This document shows positions 48,470 to 59,221 of a stretch of 64,000 bases of DNA, one piece after another. Position 1 is the stretch's first letter, and each line of letters opens with the position of its first letter. Both the position numbers and the translations under genes were made by a program. The DNA is from Antitrichia curtipendula (lineage: Eukaryota; Streptophyta; Bryopsida; Hypnales; Leucodontaceae). The DNA lies in assembly GCA_951230915.1 (NCBI GenBank), contig OX579640.1, positions 19,550,981 to 19,614,980 of the forward strand, read 5' to 3'. The notes under the pieces are model-generated. The model saw nothing but the letters and a program-made list of their open reading frames with translations. It had not been told where the DNA came from and did not search any database.

Positions 48470-50506
48470 TCAATTGACACACCACAAGCAATTTTGGGGC
48501 CCTTAAAATTGGAAGAGTATTTTTTGGCAAAGAAATATCATTACTACCATGCGGTACAACAACAGTTTGGGTGAATCGACTTCCTCGTTCATCCTCCCTA
48601 GTCATTCCAAAGACATACGTAAAAAAAAAAAAAAACTATTTTGTGCTTGATTAATTTATCTTCTACATCTCTCCCAACTAAATTGGGATTACAAATATGA
48701 ATTTAAAATTTGTAAATTTTATCATATGTGGCTAAAAATAAATAAAAAATAAAAAATAAAAATTTTCCTTCGAAGAGAAGTAAGGGGGGCGGTTTACCTT
48801 GGCCTGTGCGACACGGTCTTCTACATCTATGATTGGTTACGCAAGACTTCTACACTAAATAGAGAAATTAGGCTGCTTGACACTAATTTCTTGACGTTCT
48901 ACACTATATAAATATTTATTTAATTTTTGCCAAAATTTAGTACTTTTGAATTATATATGGTTGTAAATTAGGACTCATGAAGTTCCATGCATACAAATGA
49001 GAATATATGTAAAAAAATTTGTTGACTTTAATGGCTTATAAAGTAATTTTTTTGAAGTAAGATAACCTAATTTCACTATTTAGTCTACATTGTTTTGGTG
49101 AGGAGTTACTTGGAGAGGGTTTACCTTCCAAAATTGGAATCCAAGTGATGACGTGAACAATATAGAGATTTTTTGCATTATGAAATTGACCTTGTATAGC
49201 GTGGGCAATGAATTTTTTTCATTTTGAAGAAGTAGACAACTATTTCTTCAATTCTCATGTGATACTTGGGTGATACTTTGTAATATTTATGTCAAAATTA
49301 GGTGATATCTAGGTAACATTTGGCTATTGATTTTTAAAAACCCAATAATTTGGCTATTTTGACTAAAAAAATGAAAATTACCTTCTCAAAAAAGAGCCAA
49401 CATTTTTAGTTGTATCCAACTGGCAAAAAAATATGGATGAAAAAAAAACATTGAGTGGAGGAAAGGCTTTGAAACAACAAGATCTAGGTTATAGTGAGTA
49501 GAGTTGTGAGCCGTAGGATTCATTTTTTTGCTCACATATCCATTTTTTTCATTTTGAAGGTTTTGTTTTGCTATGGTCATGGGATGCTCTCATCTACCTA
49601 AGTATGCAAGACTTTCTTTGAACCTTAAAGTTGTGATGGTAGGACCTAAACCTCAATTCAATAAGAACAAAACTCAATGTAATTAGATTGTATGAAAAAT
49701 CATGCCTTAAAGTCATTCCAAAAAACATACTAGGTTAATTAACCTTTAAAGGCCTAAGGAACCCACTTTGTTTTTTTGAAAACTCGAGCAAGCTTTGTCA
49801 ACTTCAATATTTGAAATTTTTGCACAAAATTTTAAAAATGGATTCTAATCATCTTAATTTACATATGAAGCTTTGTGTATACATCATTATGATAAAAATT
49901 GTAAAATTTGAAGTTTATTTTCAATCTCAATGTCAAACTAGGATACAAATGAAAATAAATTCTAAAATGTTATTAATTAATTTAATTATAATTAATATTT
50001 GATAACTACTCAAAAACATTTGAACCATTTAATTCTAAATAATGAGACAAAAATTATGACAAGTTTTATATTGCTAGCAATAAAGGTAGAAATAATATAT
50101 AAAATCAACTTTTGCTCTCAATTTAAAAAAATAAAAATAAAGGATATTAATTCTTTACAAGAACATTTTCTTCATAAGGATAAATAATTCTCAATTTTTT
50201 ATAAAAGTTGTGAGCAATTTAGTTTTTTCTTTTATTGAATACGCCTTCCAATTTATAATTTTCTTAAAGATGAATACAATTTTTTTTATTTAATTTTTAA
50301 ACACATATTTTCAATCTATTTTTCAATCTATTGACCAAAATGCACAAGTTATAGGACATATGTTTGTTTTTTCAATAAAAATTGAAAGACCAAATGCCAC
50401 CTTTTGGTAGGGCTAGAAAAAACTACATATCGAAGTTTAGGCACATTGAACTTGCAAATGGTAGAGATGCTCACTCTAAAATATTGCATCAATGTATTTG
50501 AATAGG
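48470..50506. other. AT-rich repeat-like DNA without genes
   Basis: No gene is supported. There is a poly-A run near 48629-48643. A TTAA + CCTTTAAAGGCC motif at about 49737-49752 resembles an element terminus but has no partner. The region 49800-50450 is extremely AT-rich. Confidence 0.35.
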
Positions 50507-50510
50507 TTAA

Positions 50511-50745
50511 CCCCTAAAGGACTGTGACCATGTATTCACCAAAACCACTCCAAAAACTGTCATTTCTAGTACAAGCACCAAATTTTAGAAAGAAAAACAA
50601 ACTTTTTGGACACATGTAACCATACAATATTGTAGTACACTAGTCTAATAAAATGTGGAAAAAATTTCAGAAATTTCCACCATGTAGATTGCAAGAATTA
50701 GCGTTTGAAGTGACAAAACCCTCTTGGGGGCCCTGAAAAGACCAG
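50511..50745 (-). mobile_element. TTAA-type element fragment, family 1, inverted
   Basis: TTAA (50507-50510) then CCCCTAAAGGACTGTGACC. The next ~200 bp are the reverse complement of the right end of the family 1 elements (compare 23000-23189). Similarity ends near 50745, so the rest is lost. Confidence 0.5.
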
Positions 50746-50792
50746 GCAACTACACTTCACAAGATCACATTAATAGATAGGTTGTTAAAGAA

Positions 50793-51239
50793 GTGTTGTT
50801 CCACCCATCATTTAAATTAGAAGATATTATAGTGAAATCACCTAAAGATGTTTTGAACTACAAAAAAACTTTTTACAATGAAGGAGATGGATGGAAAAAA
50901 GGAGAAATTGAAGGTAATGTTTTAAATTATCAGGATCCAATTATTGCATTACAAACATTGTTTTCATCTCCTGATGTGGCTGAAAATTTTATTCTACAAC
51001 CATCAATGACAGCACAAGAAGAAGATTCAAGGAAAAAAACAAATCAACTCCTACAAGTGAATATGAAATTGGCAGTGTGTAATGCAAGTAAATTCTATAG
51101 ATTACAAAATTATAAAAAAGAACAAAGTTTAAATTATACAAATTTCTATTTAAAGTTTTTTAATTGTTTAAAATTTGGAATATACAATCATGTTGGTTCT
51201 ATAAATGGTTTATACATCTTCAATTTCCATTCTACATGA
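50793..51239 (+). CDS. Unidentified ORF, possible transposase-like fragment
   Basis: An open frame of up to 148 codons whose first ~85 residues look like real protein: HPSFKLEDIIVKSPKDVLNY, then WKKGEIEGNVLNYQDPIIAL, then LFSSPDVAENFILQP. The pattern 'xYxDPIxALxxLFSSPDVAxxFxxxP' is reminiscent of the N-terminal part of Plavaka/KDZ-like transposon proteins, but this rests on pattern memory only. The C-terminal ~60 residues are low-complexity. There is no ATG at the left edge, so the true start is unknown. Confidence 0.3.
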   Translation: MLFHPSFKLEDIIVKSPKDVLNYKKTFYNEGDGWKKGEIEGNVLNYQDPIIALQTLFSSPDVAENFILQPSMTAQEEDSRKKTNQLLQVNMKLAVCNASKFYRLQNYKKEQSLNYTNFYLKFFNCLKFGIYNHVGSINGLYIFNFHST

Positions 51240-51882
51240 CAAATTTTAAACTCATATTTGTATATAACACGTAAACTCAGAACATGGAGAAAGCATAACA
51301 ATTGCACCGATAATCTTATATAGTGATAAAATGTCATTATCAAACAGTGGCAAAGTAAGCGGGCGTCCCATTTATTTCAGCATTGCAAATATTTCTTGCA
51401 AAGATAGATACCTCCTTAAGGGATATTGTTTGCTAGCAATTTTGCTTGATGTGTTAATGTTGTTGAATCTGAACCTTTAAAACAATTATAATTATTTCAA
51501 AATTTACTTTAAAATGCAAGTTTCGAGTAATTCTATTTTTTGTTCAATTAAATTTTATTATAATTTATTTCAATCTTTATGACAATGTTATCAAGTAAGA
51601 TAATGTTAGTTTTCATTTGTTCATATACAAACATTGAAGATTTGTATGTGAACTAGTAAAAAAAGAATTGACTCTTTCATCACAATTGTGTATCACCTCA
51701 CTATATTATAAGAAGTATACAAGATTATTCTTAGAACATATGCAAATATTTTTTTAATTATTTTTTTTGTACATGAATCTATAATTAGTAAATTTTGAAC
51801 AAATATAACTTGTGTTTATTTGCTTGACGTTGTTATTTGTTAGTAGGATATCTTTACGTGATCCATTTGGCAACGAACAAAA
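51240..51882. other. AT-rich intergenic DNA
   Basis: No gene recognised. Confidence 0.3.
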
Positions 51883-52082
51883 CACTACAAAAGAAGGGGT
51901 GTTTTAAGTGTGCTTTTTAAGTACAGTGCTAGAGATAAGGTATTAAGTAATGACTTTTAAAGAGATTTTCATGTATTTCTAGTAAGTCCTTGTTGAAAAT
52001 CACCTTAAAGATCATTACTTAATGTCTTATCTCTAGGACTATACCTAATAAAGCACTTAAAACAATCCATTCCCTTGTAGTG
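51883..52082 (+). mobile_element. 200-bp CACTA-type hairpin MITE
   Basis: The termini CACTACAA and TTGTAGTG are canonical CACTA ends, flanked by an AAA duplication (51880-51882 and 52083-52085). The two halves are inverted repeats along almost their whole length (for example CTAGAGATAAG against CTTATCTCTAG, and GATTTTCA against TGAAAATC), so a transcript would fold into one long imperfect hairpin. Confidence 0.85.
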
Positions 52083-52127
52083 AAAAGTGTATCTTGGATT
52101 GTATGCTTATGTTTGCAATCATCCAAG

Positions 52128-52406
52128 TGTTAGGGACATAACCTCTGGAACCTTCTAGTTCCTTTTACTTTGGATTAATAATAGTTCCTTTTGTTTTATA
52201 TTAGAGTATATATAGGGGTCGAGGCTGAAGAGTCTTTCAGTCTCAACAACACATCTCCTGGAGCCATCGCTCACTCCTCTTGTTATTTGTGTGCTTATCA
52301 TATTAATCTAAGTTTACTATCAATTCAAGTTCATATTAGTTTTATTCTTCTAGTGATTAAGGGTTCTAGTTCTTGTCAAGTATTCTTGTATCTTGTGTCC
52401 TTGACA
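52128..52406 (+). repeat. Gypsy 5' LTR (279 bp)
   Basis: It begins TGTTAGGGACATAACC and ends CTTGACA. A TATATATA promoter box lies at about 52207-52214. The downstream TCTCAACAACACATCTCC region is shared with the 3' LTR. Confidence 0.92.
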
Positions 52407-52559
52407 GTTTGTCGAGACTAACTCACTTGAGTATCAAAATTGAGCCAAAATTTTATGTTTTGGTTATTCTTGTCTTTTAGTATGGTTAGACTCAGGACTT
52501 TATTATCCCTGAATCCGGCGAGGCTAAGTTAGAGGCTATCTTTAATGCTATCAACACGT

Positions 52560-53479
52560 TATCAATTCGGGCCACAGCGATTGAAAGAGTCATTGGTGGC
52601 CTTCAACAACATCAATCTACCGCCAACCTGGAGGGAGGAGCTCCACCTGTGATCCAACAAGATCCACCACAACAACGGAAAGAACCTCATGTAAGCTTGC
52701 TTGAAAAATTCGATGGCACGCAATCTAGGTTTCGAGGTTTTGTCAATCAAAGTTGATTGATAATTGCCTTACAATCGGAGTACTATCAAACAAAAGAATC
52801 ACGAATCGGATTGATTGGGACGTTGCTTATAGGACAAGCTTTATCATGGTTTGCTCCCTTGTTTGAGAAAGGTTCACCCATCTTAAATAACTTTGACATT
52901 TTTTTGGAGGCCTTTGTAGAAGCATTTGGAGAGCATGACAAGGTTTGTTGGGCAATAACAAAGATTCAATTCCTATAGCAAGGGACACATTCTGCATCGG
53001 CTTACGCCTCAGATTTTAGACAACTTGTGTGCGACATGAGTTGGGATGAAGCAACACTTATGAGTCAATTCTATTGGGGCTTAAAGGATATTGTAAAGGA
53101 TTTATTGTTATCACTACCTAATCCACAAATGCTCAATGAGGCAATTAGTCAAGCGGTCAAGTGTGACAACCGACTTTTCCAATGTTGCCAAGACCAGAGC
53201 TCATGGACTTCACCAAGGGAGAAAACGACCCTGCAGACCTCATCTTTGTCAATGAGTAGTCTGAATTCTCATTTGAAGGTTACAAATATGCAAATTGACG
53301 CAATATGTGTCAAACATCTTACTCCGGAAGAGAAGAAGCGTTGGATGGAGGAAGGACTATATTTGTGTTGCGGCGAAGGAGGTCATAGAATCCTCAACTG
53401 CCCGAAGAAACCAAATCAACCTATTATCAAGACTAGAGCTGCCATAGTCCAGAAAAACGTAGATGCCCAATCACAATAG
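52560..53479 (+). pseudogene. Gypsy gag remnant with altered zinc knuckle
   Basis: Pieces at 52757-52978 ('LIGQALSWFAPLFEKGSP', 'FVEAFGEHD') and 53027-53479 are the capsid region of a chromovirus gag, separated by a stop at 52976-52978. The CCHC knuckle near 53365-53402 reads LYLCCGEGGHRILNCP. The first Cys position holds Tyr while an extra Cys lies next to the second, so the motif is damaged. Confidence 0.75.
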
Positions 53480-53589
53480 GAACCATGCAGTTGGATAGTT
53501 CAATTTCACAACAACATTCAGGTTCCTCTCTTTTTGCTCAACTTGCACCTTGTTTTACAATTCCCTTGTTTTTTGGTCCTTAAGAACTT

Positions 53590-54020
53590 AAAACCACTGC
53601 TTTGTTACATTCAGGAGTGTCTGCTTGTTTTCTAGATGAAGAATTTGTCAAGAGTCATAAATTTCTTCTAGTTCATAAATCTCATCCCGTCCATGTAGAA
53701 GTGATAGATAGACGACTTTTGTCTTTAGGCAATGTTACCCTTGAAACAATACCTCTAGAGGTGACATTTGAAGGCCATAGTAGCCAAATTATCTTCAATG
53801 TCATTATAACCCCATCAAACCCTATTATTCTTGATCTCTCCTGGTTAGAAAAATGCAACCCATCTGTAGATTGGAAGTTGCAAAAGATGACTTTTCCCTT
53901 CTCTTTAGAACATTCAAACAATAACCTTGTTAGAAAACATGTTAGCAAACGTGTTAGAAAATCACGAATGAAGAAACCCCTCTTTATTGGAGCAAGGGCG
54001 TTTTTTAAGAGCATCTAAGG
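53590..54020 (+). pseudogene. Gypsy protease remnant, active-site Asp changed
   Basis: This retropepsin-like domain runs from 'LLHSGVSACFLD' to 'IILDLSWLEKCNPSVDW' (the typical IILGxxWLxxxNPxIDW end). The catalytic triad expected as DSG reads HSG, so the Asp is replaced by His. Confidence 0.75.
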
Positions 54021-55639
54021 ACAACACATCATTTGTCATCTATGCAACTTCAACTAGTGAAGAGAAGACTTCAACAGCCAGTATTTCGGAGCAATATAAG
54101 GATTTTGAAGATGTATTTTTGAAGAAGAATGTCAGCATACTCCCAGAGCACCGTCCATATGATTGTGCAATTGATTTGGAAGAAGGAGCGCAACCGCCCT
54201 TTGGCCTGATCTACAACCTATCGCAAACGGAGTTGGCGGAATTACAGAAGTATATTGACGAGAATTTGGCCAAAAAATTCATTCACCACTCCAAGTCACC
54301 GGCTGGAGTGCCTATTCTATTTGTGAAGAAGAAGGATGACTAGTTCTTTACGAATGTGCGTGGATTATCGAGGTCTCAACAAGGTGACAAAGAAGAATCG
54401 TTGTCCATTGCCCTTGGTCCCTGGACTTTTGGAACAACTCGAGAGTATGAAGATCTTTACCAAGATTGACATGCGCGGAGCTTATAACCTCTTACGAATC
54501 AAGGAAGGAGACGAATAGAAGACAACTTTCGTACAAGATATGGCCATTTTGAGTACAATGTCATGCCTTTTGGCCTTACGAATGGCCTAGCATTTTTTCA
54601 GCACATGATGAATGACATTTATTGGGAGCACCTTGACGACTTTCTTATCACCTATTTGGATGATATTATGATATTTTCCAAGAATGAAGAAAATCATGAG
54701 AAGCACGTTCTTTTGGTCCTTGAGAAATTACATGAACGAGGACTCTACACCAAGTCAGAGAAGTGTTTATTTTACCAAACCAAAATGGAGCTTGGGGGAT
54801 TCATCGCAACTACGGAAGGTTTGAAGATGAAATCGAAGAAGGTGGAAGCTATAGTTTTGTGGGCAGTTCCGAAGACGGTTCGAGACGTACAGTGTTTTCT
54901 TGGCTTTGCTAACTTCTATTGGATTTTCATCAAGAATTATTTATTAGTGGCTACTTTGCATACGCGGTTGACATGCAAAGACAAGCTTGATTGGGGGCCG
55001 TCAACAGAGAAGGCATTTCAAGATCTTAAGATGGCATTTACAATTGCGCCCATCTTGGTGCACCCGGATTTTACAAAGACATTCTACTTAGAGACTAATG
55101 CTTTGGATTTTGCTTTGGAAGTTGTACTTTCACAAATGGGGGAGGACAAGAAGCTTCATCCAATTGCGTTTTATTCTTGTAAGTTTTTTGCTACCGAGAT
55201 TAATTATGAGATCCATGATAAGGAACTTCTTGCTATCATGGATTCTTTTCAAGAGTGGCGTCATTTTCTTGAAGGAGCTGTGCATCCAGTGACTGTATAT
55301 ACAGATCACAAGAATTTGAAGTACTTCATATCATCTCGTGTTTTGAATTGGCACCAAGCTCGATGGAATATATCTCTATCCCGATTTGATTTTGTTATCA
55401 CTTATCGACTAGGGAAGCAACAAGGTCTATTTGATGCTTTATCGAGGAGATCGTATCTTGTGCCTAAGGTTGGAGAAGCAATATTTGATCAACAGTGTAG
55501 AATTTTGTTGAAGCCAGAGCTATTTCGCCTTTGCGCCACTATTATGCCAGCACCAATTGATGTTGACTTCATCAATCAAAGTGCATGTTGCAACCAATGG
55601 AGATCTTGTGGCCCTCGACATCAAGCGTCACCTCGGTAA
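54020..55639 (+). pseudogene. Gypsy reverse transcriptase-RNase H remnant
   Basis: The RT N-terminal part is at 54020-54343 ('LPEHRPYDCAIDLEEGAQPPFG', '[15 protein letters not shown]'). After a frame change '[21 protein letters not shown]' follows, and then from 54563 MPFGLTN and the intact polymerase box YLDD (about 54654). The RNase H has 'FYLETNALDFALEVVLSQ', where the usual first catalytic Asp position reads Asn, and YTDHKNLKY. The frame runs on to 55639 past the RNase H end (LSRRSYLVP). Confidence 0.85.
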
Positions 55640-56660
55640 AGACAACAAATTTAAGGTGGAGGAAGACCTGTTATAATTTGAAGAACGTTTATTCATCCTA
55701 GAAGGTCCAACACGACTTTAAGTTCTTCAGTCCCGCCATAACTTTCCAGTTGCGGGTCATTTTGGATACAACAAGATTTTGGAACTTCTTTTTAGAGATT
55801 TTTGGTGGCCCAAAATGTGGAAGGACGTAAAAAATTTTGTTACCTCTTGTGACATTTGTTCAATCCAAGAATCCTTGATGCTACCCTTACGGCCTCTTAC
55901 AGCCATTGCCTATTCCATGCCGGCCATGGTCTTCGGTCTCTATGGATTTCATTACAGATTTGTCGTCATCAAATTCATTTGATAGCATTTTTGTTGTGGT
56001 ACATCAACTTACAAAGATGGCACACTTTGTCCCTTGCGAGAAGTCTTTGTCAAGTGAAGACACATCAAGACTATTTTTTAATAATGTGTATCAATATCAT
56101 GGTCTACCAGACAATATTGTATCTGATTAGGGAACCCAATTTGTATCAAAGTTTTGGAGATCTCTTTTTGAAATATTAAAAGTAGATATCAACCTTTCTT
56201 CAGCTTTCCACCCTCAAATTGATGGTCAAACAGAATGGGTTAATCAAATTCTTCAGTAATATTTACAATGCAATATCAACTATCAACAAAACAATTAGAC
56301 GACATACTTGTCACTAGCAGAGTTTGCTTACAACAATATTCTTTATGCTTCAACTCAGCAAATGTCATTTTATTCCAATTATGGTTATCATCTGAAGCTT
56401 GATCTATTGAGTTCACCGGCAAATAATAACCTGGCAATGGATGACTTTGCACGGCAACTATCGCGAATTTAAGATGTTCTGAAGCTTCAACTTCAAGCCG
56501 CCCAAAAGTCTTATAAGACATCTACAGACAAATTTCGCAACCAAGGCTCACCTGCTTTTTGAAGTTGGAAATAAAGTATGGCTTCTTTGACGGAATATTA
56601 AGACCAAGCGGCCTTGTGACAAGTTGGACTATCGGAGATTGAGACCATTCGTCATCTAAA
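55640..56660 (+). pseudogene. Gypsy integrase remnant
   Basis: The zinc-binding HHCC domain is visible (RHNFPVAGHFG, then DFWWPKMWKDVKNFVTSCDIC). The catalytic core follows with SMDFITDL (first Asp), VSD at the second Asp followed by a stop in place of the next residue, and 'FHPQIDGQTEWVN' holding the catalytic Glu. AEFAYNN and NYGYH motifs come after. Several frame changes and stops occur. Confidence 0.8.
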
Positions 56661-56699
56661 AGCAAATCAATTCAGTAGCATTCCATATTGAACTGCCAC

Positions 56700-57010
56700 C
56701 TTTCATGAAGGTACATCCAATTTTTCATGTCTCTCTTTTAGAATCTTATCAAGAGTCATTCTTCCCAGGAAGAGTACAAGAGTCACTGCCTAGTATCGAA
56801 GTTGGAAATCACAAAGAATATGATGTGGAAAAAGTACTAGACTCGCGACGAAGGTGGGGCAAGTTGGAGTATTTCAGTAGTACATTAGATTGGTTATTAT
56901 ATCAACAAACGAATGTGGGAACCAACTGAGAACCTTGTGAACACGTTTGAATTGGTACATGAGTTTCATTGACTTTATCCGGATAAGCCTAGGGCTCCTC
57001 TTGGAACTCG
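56700..57010 (+). pseudogene. Gypsy chromodomain remnant
   Basis: 'MKVHPIFHVSLLESY' leads into 'EYDVEKVLDSRRRWGKLEYF', the first strands of a chromodomain, then a frame change and 'EPCEHV' in place of EPxENL. The chromodomain normally steers integration to marked chromatin. Confidence 0.75.
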
Positions 57011-57029
57011 TCGCTTGAGAGGGAGGTAA

Positions 57030-57334
57030 TATTAGGGACATGACCTTTGAAACCTTCTAGTTCCTTTTACTTTAGGTTAATATTAGTTCCTTTTACTTTG
57101 GATTAATATTAGTTTCTTTTATTTTAGATTAGAGTATATATAGGGGTCGAGGCTAAAGAGTCCTTCAGTCTCGACAACACATCTCCTGGAGCCATTGCTC
57201 ACCCCTCTTGTTATTTGTGTGTTCATCTTATTAATCTAAGTTTCCTATCAGTTCAAGTTCATATCAGTTTTACTCTTCTAGTGATTCGGGATTCAAGTTC
57301 TTATCAAACATTCTTGTATCCTGAGTCCCTGACA
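57030..57334 (+). repeat. Gypsy 3' LTR (305 bp)
   Basis: It aligns with the 5' LTR. Its first bases are TA in place of TG. It is 26 bp longer because it holds three copies of a ~26-bp AGTTCCTTTTACTTT-type unit (57058-57135) where the 5' LTR holds two. It ends CCCTGACA before the CCAAG duplication. Confidence 0.92.
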
Positions 57335-57602
57335 CCAAGGTAAAACAATTTCTACAAATTCAAGTGTAAACTAATCAAATGATATTGTTGCATTTCTTAT
57401 GTATCAAATGTTTTTAATATATTCCTAAACTTTGTGAACATGTATGTTTGCTATAAGCATTTAAGTTGTACATATGATACAAATAAATCCTGCAATCTTT
57501 GTAGTATGTGCATGTGTTCAATACTTTTATTAATGAATGTTGAAAGAAAACATAATGAATATCACATGAAGTCTTCTATAAAAAGATTTTTTCAACAAAT
57601 GT

Positions 57603-57848
57603 CTACACAACCAGAAAGGGCGCAAACATTACACAACGGTGTTCTTCCGATGCAAACTTTGCATTGGAAGTAAAGTATGCACCTTTGTCAGCTTCAAGGA
57701 CCTTAAGTTGAAAAAATTGTATGGATTCTTTGATTACTAGTAGCCTTCTATCCAATTTAGGAAGAGTGGAGTACAATAATTCTTTAGGTATACTTTGCAA
57801 TATGTCCATAAGAGTTTTGAAGATGACCAAGTCAACTTGGTATAACAT
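57603..57848 (-). CDS. Open frame in the left arm of the inverted repeat, about 81 aa
   Basis: It encodes LVIFKTLMDILQSIPKELLY, then TLPKLDRRLLVIKES, FFQLKVLEADK and EEHRCVMFAPFLVV before its stop. The frame is open through the whole inner arm. The protein is helical in look and unrecognised. It differs from the right-arm version at about 10 residues. Confidence 0.35.
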   Translation of the reverse strand: MLYQVDLVIFKTLMDILQSIPKELLYSTLPKLDRRLLVIKESIQFFQLKVLEADKGAYFTSNAKFASEEHRCVMFAPFLVV

Positions 57849-57916
57849 GTTGATGTTAATTGCAAAGCAAAGATTTCTTAACTCTATATTTCCATAAAAT
57901 ACAAAGGTAGCACCAA

Positions 57917-58162
57917 ATGCACTACCAAGCTTACTTGGTCATCTTCAAAACTCTTATGGACATATTGCAAAGTATACCTAAAGAATTATTGTACTCCACT
58001 CTTCCTAAATTGGATAGAAGGCTACTAGTAATCAAAGAATCAACACGATTTTTTCAACTTAAAGTCCTTGAAGCTGACAAAAGTGCATACTTTACTTCCA
58101 ATGCAAATTTTACATCGGAAGAACACCGTTGTTTAATGTTTGCGCCCTTTCTGGTTGTATAG
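57917..58162 (+). CDS. Open frame in the right arm of the inverted repeat, about 81 aa
   Basis: The mirror-image counterpart of the left-arm frame, with the same length and the same stop position. I do not know the family. Both copies look like one exon of a host or transposon gene captured in a palindrome. No ATG with context or flanking exons could be assigned. Confidence 0.35.
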   Translation: MHYQAYLVIFKTLMDILQSIPKELLYSTLPKLDRRLLVIKESTRFFQLKVLEADKSAYFTSNANFTSEEHRCLMFAPFLVV

Positions 58163-58334
58163 ACATTTGTTGAAAAAATCTTTTTATAGGAGACTTCGTG
58201 CGATATTCATTATGTTCTCTTTCAACATTCATTAATGAAAACATTGAACACATGCACATATTACAAAGATTTCAGGATTTATTTGTATCATATGTACAAT
58301 TTAAATGCTTATAGCAAACATACATGTTCACAAA

Positions 58335-58832
58335 ATATATGTGTTACTGATAGGTACATAGAATGGTGGTTATAGAATGTTCAGAGGACGTTTATTACTT
58401 CAATAGTGAATGGTTTTGTAATTTATTGGCAAACCACTTCAAGAATTTAAAGAAATTACAATTTTGATAAGAAATCTCACTTAGGTTTGATTTGTAAAAC
58501 AAGCGCATAACTTTGAAAAATATGCGCCCATCCTACTTTTGGCCCCAAGATATTCAAATTGCAAATTAAGATGGAAATAGGTTGGTCTACCTTAATACAA
58601 TACTTCACCCCTCAAATCTTTTGCGGAAAAAACTCATCCAAACCTAAATTCCATTGCATTAGCTTAGTTCACAATCTAAGGATCATACATAACTAGATCA
58701 CTCTACTATTATTCTTCTAAATTGTACAAACGCAAACCTCCACCAAACATGCCAACCCTAGGTGCGCTTGCTGTAATTTCACTTGGCGCATCTTCTAAGC
58801 CCTAGATGAACACCAAGACAAAGTTTCAATCC
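58335..58832. other. Intergenic DNA
   Basis: No gene recognised. Confidence 0.3.
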
Positions 58833-58836
58833 TTAA

Positions 58837-59217
58837 CCCATTAAGGACTGTGGTTGATTTGGGGGGCGGGCAAGATGTTTTTTGATTTTAATCTAAACAT
58901 GGAAAAAATACCAAACCACAATGCATTCCGGAGATTTGACCTAGCTGATGAATTTTGTATGAATGCTTGGATCTCTGTGGTAAAAGAATGACAAATTTTG
59001 CATTGATTTTTGTATTTTTAGTCAATATTTCGTGAGTTATTTTAAACCCAAAATTGCATACTTGCACAAATTGTCATGATTCTTGTCCCATTGCATTTGG
59101 TTTGCAATTCCCCACACCCTTCTTCTTTTGTCCTTATCCAAATTCATTGTAAAACTTTGGCTACCAATGAAAAAGTGTCAATTTCGACCAGAAAGTGGTC
59201 GACCGGTCCTTAATGGG
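58837..59217 (+). mobile_element. TTAA-targeted MITE, family 2, copy 2 (381 bp)
   Basis: TTAA (58833-58836), then CCCATTAAGGAC. The right end is GTCCTTAATGGG followed by TTAA (59218-59221). The 12-bp TIR is perfect. The subterminal GGTTGATTTGGGGGGCGG and GTGGTCGACCGG blocks match copy 1 at 2061-2478. Confidence 0.85.
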
Positions 59218-59221
59218 TTAA

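Larger units (their letters stand above)
52128..57334 (+). mobile_element. Ty3/gypsy chromovirus LTR retrotransposon, full-length but inactivated
   Basis: A 5207-bp element with LTRs at both ends and a perfect 5-bp target duplication CCAAG (52123-52127 and 57335-57339). The order is gag with a zinc knuckle, aspartic protease, reverse transcriptase, RNase H, integrase and a C-terminal chromodomain, which defines a chromovirus. Many stops and frameshifts split the polyprotein and LTR divergence is about 10% by eye. A polypurine tract GAGAGGGAGG lies just before the 3' LTR. No good tRNA-iMet primer site follows the 5' LTR. Confidence 0.95.
57431..58334. repeat. Long inverted repeat, 412-bp arms, 80-bp spacer
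   Basis: Arms 57431-57842 and 57923-58334 are reverse complements at roughly 95% identity by eye, ending TTTGTGAAC outside and ACCAAG(T/C) inside. A transcript crossing it would make a very long hairpin. No TIR-type terminal motif or target duplication is obvious at the outer edges. It lies 91 bp beyond the gypsy element. Confidence 0.9.
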
